DNA from: Pseudomonas lurida
GTDB taxonomy: Bacteria > Pseudomonadota > Gammaproteobacteria > Pseudomonadales > Pseudomonadaceae
Length of the DNA: 64,000 nucleotides
NCBI RefSeq assembly: GCF_013522705.1
Contig: NZ_JAAMRE010000018.1
Location: 50,348-114,347, forward strand
Reading direction: 5' to 3'
Shown: piece by piece, positions 34,366 through 44,043 of the stretch
Numbering within the stretch: the first letter of the stretch is position 1
Layout of the letters: each line of letters begins with the position of its first letter
Translations under genes and position numbers: made by a program
The notes under the pieces: model-generated
What the model saw: the letters and a program-made list of their open reading frames with translations, nothing else
Database searches by the model: none
What the model was told of the DNA's origin: nothing

Positions 34366-35268
34366 ATGAACAAACTTGAGTTGCTGCGCACCTTCGTACG
34401 CGTCACCGAGCTGTCGAGTTTTACCCAGGCCGGCGAGAGCCTGGGCCTGCCGCGCTCTACCGTGTCCGAGCATGTGCAGGCGCTGGAGGAACTGCTCGGC
34501 GCACGCTTGCTGCAACGCACTACGCGCAAGGTGCAAGCCACCCAGGACGGTCGCGTGTTGTACGAGCGCAGCAAGGATTTGCTGGCCCATATGGAGGAAC
34601 TTGAGGGGCTGTTTCGCCAGGACGAAGCTCAGTTGGCCGGGCGGATACGCGTGGACATGCCCAACGCCCTGGCGCGGGAGTTGATTCTGCCGCGCCTGCC
34701 ATCGTTCATGGACGCACACCCGCTGATCGAGCTGGAGATCAGCGCCACCGACCGCCAGGTCGACCTGCTCGCCGAAGGGTTCGACTGCGTGTTGCGCATC
34801 GGCGCGCAGCCGGATCAGACGGTGGTAGCCCGCTCGCTGTGCAGCCTGCCGATGATCAATTGTGTCAGCGCCAGCTACCTGCAGCGTTTTGGCGTGCCAC
34901 ACACCTTGGCCGACCTCGCCGACCATCACTTGGTGCATTACGTACGCCCGCTGGGATCACGTTCGGCGGGGTTCGAGTATCTGCAGGGCAATAAGGTGCA
35001 ACGGCTTCCCATGAAGGGGCGGGTGACGGTCAACAGCACCGATGCGTACAAATCGGCTTGCCTGGGCGGCTTCGGGATTATCCAGGTGCCGACCCTGGGC
35101 ATGGCCGACGAATTGGCTCGCGGTGAACTGGTGGCGATCCTGCCGGACTACCCGCCACCGCCGTTGGATGTGGCCCTGCTGTACGCCGGGCAACGGCATT
35201 TACCCATGCGGGTGCGGGTGTTCATGGACTGGTTGGCCGCCATGGTGCAACCCCACCCGCATGTTTGA
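34366..35268 (+). CDS. LysR family regulator
   Basis: 300-residue LysR protein with N-terminal HTH (TELSSFTQAGESLGLPRSTVSEHVQALEE, residues 13-41) and effector domain. It fits the group that controls a divergent SDR or NADPH-quinone gene and is divergent from the SDR gene at 34257, its probable target. Its stop lies 10 bp from that of the converging pit gene. Confidence 0.9.
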   Translation: MNKLELLRTFVRVTELSSFTQAGESLGLPRSTVSEHVQALEELLGARLLQRTTRKVQATQDGRVLYERSKDLLAHMEELEGLFRQDEAQLAGRIRVDMPNALARELILPRLPSFMDAHPLIELEISATDRQVDLLAEGFDCVLRIGAQPDQTVVARSLCSLPMINCVSASYLQRFGVPHTLADLADHHLVHYVRPLGSRSAGFEYLQGNKVQRLPMKGRVTVNSTDAYKSACLGGFGIIQVPTLGMADELARGELVAILPDYPPPPLDVALLYAGQRHLPMRVRVFMDWLAAMVQPHPHV

Positions 35269-35278
35269 TCAAGGTGCG

Positions 35279-36895
35279 TCAGAACAGATTGCTGAACAGC
35301 CAGTACAGGCTGCCCGACAGAAGAATCGCCGCCGGCAATGTCAGCACCCAGGCCATCAGCAAATTGCGGATGGTCTTCATCTGCAAGCCACCGCCGTTGG
35401 CCACCATGGTGCCCGCCACGCCGGATGACAACACATGGGTAGTCGAGACCGGCAACCCATACATATCCGCCGCGCCGATGGTCAGCATCGCCACGGTTTC
35501 CGCCGCGGCGCCCTGGGCGTAGGTCATGTGGGTCTTGCCGATTTTCTCGCCTACCGTCACCACAATGCGCTTCCAGCCGACCATGGTGCCGAGGCCCAGG
35601 GCAATGGCCACGGCGATTTTCACCCACAGCGGGATAAAGCGCGTGGCATCGTCGATCTGCTGTTTGAACAGTTGCAGTTTGCCTTGGGTGTCGGCGTCGA
35701 AGTTGCCGACCTTGCCCTTGTCCATCAGGCGAATGGTTTCGCTGGTCAGGTACATATCATTGCGCACGTTGCCGACCGCTTCGGCGGGAACCCTGGCCAG
35801 GGAGCCGTAGCCTTTGACTTCATCGCCAATGTGGCCGGCGAGGGCGGCAAGGGCCGGCACCAGTTCCGGAGTGGCTTCCTTGGTGCGCACATACACCGAC
35901 AGAATCGCGCGCGGGTCGCCTGGCGCGGCCTGCGGCGCGCTTTTGACCAGCGCGGCCTGGGTCACTTCGGCCACCGCCGCAAATTGCAACGATTGTTCGG
36001 CGGGCATGGTGCGGTTCAGGGCATAAGCCATCGGCAGGGTGCCGACCAGAATCAGCATGATCAGGCCCATGCCTTTCTGGCCGTCGTTGGAGCCGTGGGC
36101 GAACGACACGCCGGTGCAGGTAGCGATCAGCATGCCGCGAATCCACCACGGCGGCGGGGTGTCGCCCTTGGGGGCTTTATACAGCGCGCGGTTTTTCACG
36201 AAGGCGCGCAGGGCCAGCAACAGCAAAGCGGCAAACACAAAGCCGATCAGGGGCGACAACAGCAACGTATAACCGATCTTGGTCGCCTGGCTCCAATCCA
36301 CCCCGCTGGTGCCGTCGCGCCCATGCATCAAGGCGTTCGCCACGCCCACGCCGATAATCGAACCGATCAGGGTGTGGGATGACGACGCAGGCAACCCCAG
36401 CCACCAGGTGCCGAGGTTCCACAGAATCGCGGCGATCAGCAGCGCGAAAATCATGGCAAAGCCGGCCTTGGAGCCGACCTGCAGAATCAACTCCACCGGC
36501 AACAGGGCGATGATGCCGAACGCCACCGCGCCGCTGGAAAGCAGCACGCCGAGAAAATTGAAAAAGCCCGACCATACCACCGCGAAGTGCGGCGGCAGCG
36601 AATTGGTGTAAATCACCGTGGCCACAGCGTTGGCGGTGTCATGGAACCCGTTGACGAACTCGAAGCCCAGGGCGATCAACAGTGCCACACCCAGCAACAG
36701 GAATGGCGTCCAGGTGGTGACCTGTGCGCCCATCTCGTGCATGTCGTGCATCAGGCTGTAGGCGGTGAATAACAGGCCCATGGCAAGCACGGCGAAGAAA
36801 ATGATCACCGTGACCAGGCCGGGTTTCTTGTCGAGCCGGGGTTTGGGGCCTGCCAGGGGGGCGGACGTGGAAGCAGTCAGGGAAGGGGTGGCCAT
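35279..36895 (-). CDS. pit: Inorganic phosphate transporter, PiT family
   Basis: 538-residue low-affinity phosphate:cation symporter. The duplicated PiT signature is seen in GFEFVNGFHDTANAVATVIYTN near residues 57-78 and GVSFAHGSNDGQKGMGLIML near 258-277. A large hydrophilic loop (about 285-430) separates the two membrane halves. Ten or more helices are predicted. No PhoU-like partner gene adjoins it here. Confidence 0.93.
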   Translation of the reverse strand: MATPSLTASTSAPLAGPKPRLDKKPGLVTVIIFFAVLAMGLLFTAYSLMHDMHEMGAQVTTWTPFLLLGVALLIALGFEFVNGFHDTANAVATVIYTNSLPPHFAVVWSGFFNFLGVLLSSGAVAFGIIALLPVELILQVGSKAGFAMIFALLIAAILWNLGTWWLGLPASSSHTLIGSIIGVGVANALMHGRDGTSGVDWSQATKIGYTLLLSPLIGFVFAALLLLALRAFVKNRALYKAPKGDTPPPWWIRGMLIATCTGVSFAHGSNDGQKGMGLIMLILVGTLPMAYALNRTMPAEQSLQFAAVAEVTQAALVKSAPQAAPGDPRAILSVYVRTKEATPELVPALAALAGHIGDEVKGYGSLARVPAEAVGNVRNDMYLTSETIRLMDKGKVGNFDADTQGKLQLFKQQIDDATRFIPLWVKIAVAIALGLGTMVGWKRIVVTVGEKIGKTHMTYAQGAAAETVAMLTIGAADMYGLPVSTTHVLSSGVAGTMVANGGGLQMKTIRNLLMAWVLTLPAAILLSGSLYWLFSNLF

Positions 36896-37026
36896 GCCGG
36901 AGCATCCAGAGTGAGGAGGATGTCGCCCATGATCATTGCAGAATGTTACAGAGATGCTGCGGCACGTCAGTGTTTAGGTGATTGAAGGCGCCGTCGGTCC
37001 GCTCGTGCAGCCAGGGCAGGGCGCAA

Positions 37027-38049
37027 TCAGTAGTCCTTGCGCTTGCGGAATGCCCAGCGTCCGGCAATCAAGGTAAACGTCGCCACCAGCGCCACCAGAA
37101 TCCAGAACCCCTCCGGATCCTGGGAAAGCGGCACGCCGCCGACGTTCATGCCGAAGAAACCGGCGATGATGTTGATCGGCAGCGCCAGCACCGTCACTAC
37201 GGTGAGGGTGAACAACGTGCGGTTGCTCTGCTCGTTGAGGTTGGCGGCGATCTCTTCCTGCAACAGCTTGATGCGTTCGCCCAGGGCCGTCAGGTCGTTG
37301 ATGATCAGCGCGAATTCCTCGGTGGACTTGCGCAGCTCTTTGACGTCTTCCTTCTGCAACCACTGCGGCGGACGGTTGAGCAGCCGCAGCAGCGAGCCCG
37401 GTTCCAGCGCCAGCAAGCGTTGCAGGCGCACCAGCACCCGGCGCATGGCGCCCAGTTCGGCGCGGTTGGTGGACACGCGCGAGGAAAGCAACTGGTCTTC
37501 GATATGGTCCACGCTGATGCTGGTCTTGCGCACGATCTGCGTCAGCACCTCGCCCTGATCGCGCAGCAAATGCACGAGCAATTCCAGCGGCGAACGAAAG
37601 CGCTCACCGCCTTTGACCGACGAACGCAATTTATCCACCGAGTGCAGCGGTTGCAGGCGCGCACTGATCAACAGCCGGCTACGCGCACACACCCACAGCG
37701 TGGAAATATCCGAGGAGACCATGCTGCTGAAGTTGAATACCACATCGTTGACCACCGCCAGCAAGGCCGCGTCGACGTGTTCGATGCGCGTGGAGCGCGA
37801 GCCTTCATGCAGCGCTTCGAAGAACTCTTCGGGCAACTGCAGGTGAGCCTTCATCCAACGCTCGCAGGCCGCGTGGGCCAGGTTCAGGTGCAGCCATAGG
37901 AATTCTTCCGAGTCGGCCGGTTGCTGCAGTGCTTGCAAGGCCGTGGCTGAGTCGATCTGCTCGCCTTTTTCACCTGGGCGAAAACGAAAACCGTAGAGCA
38001 AGCCAAACAGGTCAGAGTCCTGGTGGCTGTGGTCGATGCTGTGGTTCAT
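37027..38049 (-). CDS. zntB: Zinc transporter ZntB, CorA family
   Basis: 340-residue CorA-type transporter. A long cytoplasmic alpha/beta and helical N-terminal part (1-275) is followed by two helices at the C-terminus; the family motif GMN occurs in AGFFGMNVGGVPL near residue 305. ZntB-type members carry zinc by proton symport. Standard length, single gene. Confidence 0.9.
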   Translation of the reverse strand: MNHSIDHSHQDSDLFGLLYGFRFRPGEKGEQIDSATALQALQQPADSEEFLWLHLNLAHAACERWMKAHLQLPEEFFEALHEGSRSTRIEHVDAALLAVVNDVVFNFSSMVSSDISTLWVCARSRLLISARLQPLHSVDKLRSSVKGGERFRSPLELLVHLLRDQGEVLTQIVRKTSISVDHIEDQLLSSRVSTNRAELGAMRRVLVRLQRLLALEPGSLLRLLNRPPQWLQKEDVKELRKSTEEFALIINDLTALGERIKLLQEEIAANLNEQSNRTLFTLTVVTVLALPINIIAGFFGMNVGGVPLSQDPEGFWILVALVATFTLIAGRWAFRKRKDY

Positions 38050-38307
38050 GGAGGCTCGCAGAGAAAGCGCCTGTAGGACTTTTCACAGGTTCGCGTGGGC
38101 GAATCATTGCAGGGAGATTTGACAGTTTTGTGACGGCCCGGAAGGGCTCGATACGGCGTCGACACTTTTTTTACCACCGGTCAGCTACGCTCAAGAAGCG
38201 TCTGGAACGGTCGATCCAACGTGTAAGCACCACTGTCGAAAGGGTTGGCGGGATGACAGGGATGTGGCTGTGCGTGCGCCTTTCTTCCTGTATCGAGGCT
38301 TTCCCCG

Positions 38308-39936
38308 ATGAACGTTTTACGAGCTTCACTGAGAGCGCAGATTCTGTCGCTGCTCGGCGGTAGTCTGTTGGCGATGCTGTTGATCGCCCTGGCTTGTTTC
38401 AACTTCTTGTCCAATGGTGTGCAGAGCTATCGCAGCTTGATCGATGGCCCGTTGCACACCTCCCAACTGATCGATGAAGCCAACCTGCAATTCAAAGTGC
38501 AGGTGCAGGAATGGAAAAACGTTCTGCTGCGCGGCAAACAGCCTCAGGACCTGGAAAAATACTGGGGCCAGTTCGAGGCGCGACAACACGACGTGCAAGG
38601 CATTCTGGCGCGGCTGGTCACCCAGACCGACAGCGATCCGGCGTTGAGCCGACGCATTGAAACCCTGCGCCAGGAACATCAGCAACTCGGCGTGGCCTAC
38701 CAGAAAGGCCGCGACGCCTACGTGGCTTCCGGTGGCGACCCGGTGGCCGGCGACACGGCTGTCAAAGGCGTGGACCGCGCCGCCAGTGAGCAGATGAGCG
38801 CCTTGGTCAACGACCTGCGAGAGCAAGGCAACCAGAAATCCCTGGCCATCAGTGCCTATGCCGAGCGCACCGTAGTGGTGGGCCTGGGCATCATGCTGCT
38901 GTCCGGTGTGCTGATCGGTTTGTTCAGTTTGTGGTTGATCAACCGTAACCTGATCCAGCCGATACGTGGCCTGATCGACTACGTGACGCAATTGAGCCGT
39001 GGGCGTTTTGCCGAGCGAGTCGCCAGCCGGCGCCAGGATGAACTGGGTCATCTGGCCGCCGCCGCCAATACGTTGCGCGACTTCCTGGCTGAGACGTTCA
39101 GCCGCTTGCAACGCAGTGCCACCGACTTGGTCAATGCCAGTGGCGAGCTGAATTCGATTGCCGGTCAGATGGCCTCGGGCACCCACGATCAATTTACCCG
39201 CACCGATCAGGTGGCCACGGCCATGACTGAAATGTCGGCCACCGCCCAGGAAGTTGCACGTCACGCCGCCGACGCATCCCGCGCCGCCGATGAGGCCGAC
39301 CGCTCTGCGCGTGAAGGCGGCGACGTGATGCAAGTCACCATTGCCACGATCGGCCAGATGCGCACTGAAATCCTCAACACCGGCACCATCATTCGTCGCT
39401 TGGAAAACGACAGCGTGCGCATCGGCAAAGTACTGGAAGTGATTCGTGGGATTGCCGAGCAGACCAACCTGCTGGCGCTCAACGCCGCCATCGAGGCGGC
39501 ACGTGCAGGGGAGGCGGGCCGCGGTTTTGCGGTGGTCGCCGACGAAGTACGCAGCCTGGCGCAACGCACCGCGGCGTCGATCATCGAGATCAACGGGATC
39601 ATCCAGGCGGTACAAACCGGCGCGGTGGATGCGGCCGAGGCGATTGTGAGCGGGCAGTCATGCAGCGACGACAGTGTGGAAAAAGTCACTCAGGCCGGTG
39701 CCATGCTCGCGCACATCACGCGGGCGGTGGAGGCGATTCGTGACATGAACCGTCAGATCGCCACCGCAGCCGAAGAGCAGACCTCGGTGGCCGAGGACAT
39801 CTCGCGCAATATCACGCAGATCACAACGGTCGCTACCGCCAACCTGGACAACGTGCGACGCACCGAAGCCGCGAGCCAGAACCTGCGAGGGCTGTCCGGG
39901 GAGCTCAATGAAGTGACGGCGCGACTGGGCGGTTGA
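38308..39936 (+). CDS. Methyl-accepting chemotaxis protein
   Basis: 542-residue chemoreceptor. Membrane helices at about 13-35 and 190-212 enclose a four-helix periplasmic sensor of about 150 residues; HAMP follows (about 213-265). The conserved cytoplasmic tip GIAEQTNLLALNAAIEAARAGE lies near residue 382. No C-terminal CheB/CheR pentapeptide. Ligand unknown; nearby genes give no hint. Confidence 0.92.
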   Translation: MNVLRASLRAQILSLLGGSLLAMLLIALACFNFLSNGVQSYRSLIDGPLHTSQLIDEANLQFKVQVQEWKNVLLRGKQPQDLEKYWGQFEARQHDVQGILARLVTQTDSDPALSRRIETLRQEHQQLGVAYQKGRDAYVASGGDPVAGDTAVKGVDRAASEQMSALVNDLREQGNQKSLAISAYAERTVVVGLGIMLLSGVLIGLFSLWLINRNLIQPIRGLIDYVTQLSRGRFAERVASRRQDELGHLAAAANTLRDFLAETFSRLQRSATDLVNASGELNSIAGQMASGTHDQFTRTDQVATAMTEMSATAQEVARHAADASRAADEADRSAREGGDVMQVTIATIGQMRTEILNTGTIIRRLENDSVRIGKVLEVIRGIAEQTNLLALNAAIEAARAGEAGRGFAVVADEVRSLAQRTAASIIEINGIIQAVQTGAVDAAEAIVSGQSCSDDSVEKVTQAGAMLAHITRAVEAIRDMNRQIATAAEEQTSVAEDISRNITQITTVATANLDNVRRTEAASQNLRGLSGELNEVTARLGG

Positions 39937-39944
39937 TCGCGCAT

Positions 39945-39972
39945 AAAAAAGCGCCACCCTCGCGGGTGGCGC
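39945..39972 (-). terminator. Terminator of the PepSY gene (possibly bidirectional)
   Basis: GCGCCACCC / GGGTGGCGC stem with a four-base loop; on the minus strand it is followed by six T. It lies between the converging chemoreceptor and PepSY genes. Confidence 0.85.
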
Positions 39973-39981
39973 AATCGTTGA

Positions 39982-40287
39982 TCAGGAGTCCTGCTTGTCT
40001 TCGAGTACGGCGCCGGTCTTGGCGTCGAGGGCCACATCCCATTTTTTGCCGGCGGTGTCGGTCATTTCGACCTCGTAGGCCAGTACGCCGTTTTTGTGGT
40101 CCAGCTCGGTGTCGGTGATGCTGGCGCCGGCATGCTTGGCCACGGCGGCGGCGTTGAGTTTTTCGAATGGCATTACCGCGCCGGACTTGAGCAGGCCTTC
40201 AATGTGGTCCGGGCGAACATCCGCCTGGGCCAGGCCGGCAGTCAGGGTCAGAGCGGTGGCGGCGAACAGGGCAGTCAAAGTTTTCAT
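39982..40287 (-). CDS. PepSY domain protein, secreted
   Basis: 101-residue protein: signal peptide of about 22 residues (MKTLTALFAATALTLTAGLAQA) followed by one PepSY domain with LAYEVEMTDTAGKKWDVALDAKTGAVLEDK. PepSY modules bind and inhibit peptidases or act in the periplasm; some lie beside two-component systems, but none is seen here. Good GGA-rich leader. Confidence 0.88.
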   Translation of the reverse strand: MKTLTALFAATALTLTAGLAQADVRPDHIEGLLKSGAVMPFEKLNAAAVAKHAGASITDTELDHKNGVLAYEVEMTDTAGKKWDVALDAKTGAVLEDKQDS

Positions 40288-40366
40288 GGGGTGTGTCCTT
40301 CTCGGTTGAGCTGTTTAAGTGGCGCCAGATTAACCGGCGCAACTTAACTCACCCTTAAAGGCGGGC

Positions 40367-41494
40367 TCAGAACTTATTGTCCCTGAGCAAGTCCTGCACA
40401 CTCGACGACGGCCAGCGTTTGTAGAACTTCAGCAGTTCGGCGGCGCGGTTGGTGAAGATGCCGTCGACGCCGGCCTTCATCACTTTCTCGAAGTCCACCG
40501 GCTCATCCACGGTGTACACGTGCACCAGCAGGCCCTTGTCGTGGGTCAGCTTGTTCATCTCAGGTTTCACCAGGTCCGAATAGCTCTGGTCGCCGAGGTT
40601 GGTCAACTGGGCCGACGGGCCGGTGCCGATGGCGCCAAGGCGCTTGGCCTCGTCCACCCACTTTTCGAATTCGGCGGCGTCCTTGGGTTCTTGCTTGGCG
40701 TAGTACGCGGCCTTGGTCGGCTCGCCGGATTCGGCGAAGGTCTGCTTGGATTTAGGCTCGATGCTGCCTTCGCCCACCCACAGCAGCAGAATCTTCGGCG
40801 TGTTCGGCATTTCCTTCTGCAGCTCTTTGAGGCTCGCGGTTTCGAAGGTTTGCAGCACCACGCGGCCCTTGCCCTGGCCAACCCCGGTGTTGCTCTTGCC
40901 CAGCTTGGAGCCGGCGGAACTCAACCAGCCTTTATCCAGCAGTTTGTTTTTCAGGTCGGCTTCGATGCCGGGGAATTGCTTGGGTTCTTTGGTTTCGATG
41001 TACAGGCCGGGTTTGTGCTGCGGGTTGCCTTCGGCAATCTTGATGATGTCGTCCAGGCTGAGGATTTTCAGGCCGACGAAACCGGGGCGCGCGCGGTCCG
41101 GGTAGGCGGCGTTGAACCAGCTGCCGGCGTCGAGGGTTTGCAGTTCCTTCCAAGTGAATTCGTTGGCCGGCGCGTCCTTGCGCTCGGGAAACTTGGTGGC
41201 CACATCGGTGGTGCGTTGCAGATTGTTGTCGTGCAGGGCGAACAGCACGCCGTCCTTGCTGCGCTGCAGGTCCAGTTCCAAGTAGTCGGCGCCCAGGTCA
41301 CGCGCAACCTTGTAAGCGGCGGCGGTGGACTCGGGGGCATCGTAGGAGGCGCCACGGTGAGCGATCACAGCGGGGTAGGGAATGCCTTCGTTGGTTGCCA
41401 ATTCAGCCGGGCTGATCGGTTCGGCGGCCTGTGCATGGCCCAGGCCGAGCATCAGGGCGAGCAGCAAGGCGCTCTTAGTGAACGTGGCAGGCAT
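40367..41494 (-). CDS. glpQ: Glycerophosphodiester phosphodiesterase, periplasmic
   Basis: 375-residue GDPD. A signal peptide (about 23 residues, ending HAQA) precedes the catalytic domain with AHRGASYDAPEST (metal/His near residue 47-48) and YLELDLQRSKDGVLFALHDNNLQRT (E, D and second His). It hydrolyses glycerophosphodiesters to glycerol 3-phosphate and an alcohol. Start at the ATG at 41494, giving a proper signal peptide. Standalone. Confidence 0.92.
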   Translation of the reverse strand: MPATFTKSALLLALMLGLGHAQAAEPISPAELATNEGIPYPAVIAHRGASYDAPESTAAAYKVARDLGADYLELDLQRSKDGVLFALHDNNLQRTTDVATKFPERKDAPANEFTWKELQTLDAGSWFNAAYPDRARPGFVGLKILSLDDIIKIAEGNPQHKPGLYIETKEPKQFPGIEADLKNKLLDKGWLSSAGSKLGKSNTGVGQGKGRVVLQTFETASLKELQKEMPNTPKILLLWVGEGSIEPKSKQTFAESGEPTKAAYYAKQEPKDAAEFEKWVDEAKRLGAIGTGPSAQLTNLGDQSYSDLVKPEMNKLTHDKGLLVHVYTVDEPVDFEKVMKAGVDGIFTNRAAELLKFYKRWPSSSVQDLLRDNKF

Positions 41495-41725
41495 AGGCGA
41501 AGTCCTTTCTTGGAGGTAGCTTTGAGAAGGGCTCCTTTTTAACAATTGATTGCGAAAGGCGCTATCACCAAACCGACATTAACGTGTGCACCCATCGATT
41601 TTCTGCCTTTTTCAGCAGGCATTGCAGTACTCTTGCCCGCAGCTGCCCCGTCAGAGGACAGCAATTTCTGCCACGCGTGTAAACCATCTTTCCAGTCCCT
41701 GTGGGACTTTTCAGTGAGGTTTAGC

Positions 41726-42064
41726 ATGCGCATCACTTCCGAGCTTATCTGCCAGGCCGCCGACCAACTCAACGGTTTCGTCGGCCTCAACCGCAAGACC
41801 GGTCAATACATCGTGCGTTTCAGCGAAGACTCGTTCGGCATGGACGTGGCCGATGACGGCATCATTCCCTGCGCCGAATTTGTCTGGCTGCCGGCCCCGG
41901 GGCAAACTATGACCCTGTCCCGCGAGCGCATCCAGTTGCTGCTTGATCAGAATATCGACGATCGCATCCACATCACCGAACCGCTGCGGGTGTACATGCG
42001 CCGGGTGGAAATCCCGCAGATCAGTGCCTTGCGCAGTCTGGTGCAGGCACACGCTCGCGCCTAA
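41726..42064 (+). CDS. Conserved hypothetical protein
   Basis: 112-residue soluble protein with no domain I can name. It has QAADQLNGFVGLNRKTGQYIVRF at the start and a balanced alpha/beta pattern. ATG at 41726 with a GTGAGG ribosome binding site; the frame upstream is not coding-like. Its TAA overlaps the stop of the converging monooxygenase gene by 2 bases. Pseudomonas-typical gene of unknown role. Confidence 0.75.
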   Translation: MRITSELICQAADQLNGFVGLNRKTGQYIVRFSEDSFGMDVADDGIIPCAEFVWLPAPGQTMTLSRERIQLLLDQNIDDRIHITEPLRVYMRRVEIPQISALRSLVQAHARA

Positions 42065-42375
42065 AAGGCATAGTCGCGCTCCACCTTGCACACTCGTGTG
42101 TGAAACGCCGAATACCAGGTGGAGCGCCCTCGCTCACGCACCTCCCGGTGTTCGGCGTGGTGTTTCCAGGCCAGGATCGCCGCTTCGCTGGCCCAATACG
42201 ATACGGTGATCCCCAGGCCGTGCTCCCGCGCCGACTCTACCCCGAGAAACCCCGGTTGTTCGCGCGCCAGTTCGAGCATGCGCGCGGCGGCCCGGCCGTA
42301 GCCTTGATCGTCTGCGGTGCGCAGCGAGGTGAAAATCACCGCGTAGTAAGGCGTCGCCGGGGTGCTGGCGATCAT
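42061..42375 (-). CDS. Antibiotic biosynthesis monooxygenase (ABM) domain protein
   Basis: 104-residue dimeric ferredoxin-like ABM protein. It carries YYAVIFTSLRTADDQGY, RMLELAREQPGFLGVESAR and ITVSYWASEAAILAWKHHAEH, the usual quinol/monooxygenase or stress-related fold. Its ATG overlaps the stop of the upstream frameshifted amidotransferase gene (ATGA), so the two form an operon. Confidence 0.88.
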   Translation of the reverse strand: MIASTPATPYYAVIFTSLRTADDQGYGRAAARMLELAREQPGFLGVESAREHGLGITVSYWASEAAILAWKHHAEHREVRERGRSTWYSAFHTRVCKVERDYAF

Positions 42376-43078
42376 GCCGACACCGCCTGGCAGGCCTTGA
42401 GCAGCGCCAGTACCAACGGCGCGGGGGTGCCTTTGAGCGCGGCGCGTTCCGGTTGGAAAAGGGTGGCGACGAAGAACGGGTGGTCGAGCAACTCCACCGC
42501 GCGCAGATCCCGGTCGAATCATGCCCGGAGGCGATCAGTGCCCCTGCGAGCAATGCATCGGCGAAGGTCGGGTTTACCCCGTAGCGGCAGCGATAGCCTT
42601 CTTCGATCTGCAACTGGCCGTAGGCTTCGGCGATCCGCGTGTAGGGCGCTAAACCCACGGTATCGGTGGCTTCCACCAGCGAGCACGTTAACGGCGCGAT
42701 CACTGCGCGGGCGGCATTGGGCGCCAGCTCGCCGTGCTCGGCATCGGCCCAGCCCAGCACGTTGCGGGCATACTCAAGCACCGCATGTTGAAAACCGCCG
42801 CAGGTGCCGAGGAAAGGGCGCCGTTGTTCGCGGGCAAACCGAATGGCGCACAACGCGCCTGCGGTGTCGCGGTAGGGGCTGGCGGGCACGCACCAGAAAC
42901 CATCGAGGCCGTGCAGTTCGGTGGCGGGCGTCACGGTGTCGGTGGCCAGCCATTGCGCGTGAACCTGCACGCCAAGGGTGTCCGCGGCCTGTTGCAACGC
43001 GATGGGAATCGCCTGGTGCGCAAGCACATCGGGGTTGTAGTCGCCGATCAGGGCAAGGTGCAGGTGAGGGGGTTTCAT
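42372..43078 (-). pseudogene. CTP-synthase-C-terminus-like glutamine amidotransferase, frameshifted
   Basis: About 235 codons of a class I glutamine amidotransferase resembling the CTP synthase C-terminal-region-related family. It has the LIGDYNPDVLAHQAI opening and the nucleophile in LGTCGGFQHAVLEYARNVLG (Cys near residue 92). After ALIASGHDS, about 42524-42531, the frame breaks. In another frame the expected end continues LRAVELLDHPFFVATLFQPERAALK-like to a TGA overlapping the ABM gene's start. The 707-bp span is one base short. Either a real inactivation or a read error. Confidence 0.75.
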
Positions 43079-43158
43079 TGGGTGCATCCCATGGCTTGTG
43101 GTGTCCTGGCGTGCACTATAGATTGGCGCTCACGCAATCAATATTGGCGTTTACGCAT

Positions 43159-44043
43159 ATGCTCAATGCAGCCACGCACTATCAGCTCGACTATGCCGAC
43201 CTCTCTCTGATCCTCGCCTTGGTGCGCGGCGGCACCCTGGCGCGGGCGGCGGCATTGCTGCGGGTGGATGTTTCCACGGTATTTCGCGCGGTGCGTCGGC
43301 TGGAGGCGGCATTGGGCCAGACCCTGTTTGAAAAGAGCCGCGCCGGCTACCTGCCCAGCGGCCTGGCCGCTACCCTGGCGCAACAGGCCGAACGCGCGGA
43401 GCAGGCGCTGGAAGCGGCGCGGATTGGCGTGGAGCAAGGTGGCGAAGTGATCAGCGGCACGGTGCGCCTGACGTGTACCGACTTGGTATTACAGGGCCTG
43501 CTGCTGCCGGCGCTGGCGCAGTTCATGCCGGACTATCCGGCGCTGGCCCTGGAACTGAGCACTTCCAATGACTTCGCCAACCTCAGTCGACGCGATGCCG
43601 ATGTTGCCCTGCGGTTAACGCGCACGCCGCCGGAGCATCTCGTCGGACGTTGCCTGGGCAGCGTGTCGTATCAAGTCTGCGCCAGTAGCGATTATGCCTC
43701 CCGTCACGCAGGACGAGCGTTGGCGGAACTGGCCTGGATCGCGCCGGATGATTTTCTGCCCGATCACCCCACCGTCGTCTGGCGTCGCGAGCACTTGCCG
43801 GGTGTGCGTCCCGGTTATCGCTGCAACAGCATGCTGTCGGTCACCGAACTGGTGCGGGCGGGGCTGGGCGTCGCGGCGCTGCCGAGTTTTCTGCTCGATC
43901 ACACCCTGCAAGCCCTGGGCCCGCCACTGGCGGCGCATGACACGGCACTATGGTTGCTCACGCGCCCCGATTGCAGGGCCTTGCGCTCGGTGGTGACGCT
44001 GTTCGATGAACTGGGTCGACATGTGCGCTTGCCGCAGGGTTAA
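43159..44043 (+). CDS. LysR family regulator
   Basis: 294-residue LysR protein with N-terminal HTH (ILALVRGGTLARAAALLRVDVSTVFRAVRRLEAALG) and effector domain, near residues 17-52 and 90-280. It is divergent from the amidotransferase-ABM operon across 80 bp, its probable target. The ATG at 43159 opens MLNAATHYQ; longer upstream frames are antisense to the operon. Stop codon overlaps that of the next, converging gene. Confidence 0.88.
   Translation: MLNAATHYQLDYADLSLILALVRGGTLARAAALLRVDVSTVFRAVRRLEAALGQTLFEKSRAGYLPSGLAATLAQQAERAEQALEAARIGVEQGGEVISGTVRLTCTDLVLQGLLLPALAQFMPDYPALALELSTSNDFANLSRRDADVALRLTRTPPEHLVGRCLGSVSYQVCASSDYASRHAGRALAELAWIAPDDFLPDHPTVVWRREHLPGVRPGYRCNSMLSVTELVRAGLGVAALPSFLLDHTLQALGPPLAAHDTALWLLTRPDCRALRSVVTLFDELGRHVRLPQG

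Noticed and set aside
33499..34938. 479-residue frame suggesting a fusion to the N-terminus of the SDR
   Set aside because: The extension is antisense to the LysR gene at 34366; the SDR starts normally at the ATG at 34257.
42100..44043. 647-residue open frame appearing to fuse extra sequence to the LysR protein
   Set aside because: The first 350 residues are arginine-rich and antisense to the amidotransferase and ABM genes; the LysR start is clear at 43159.
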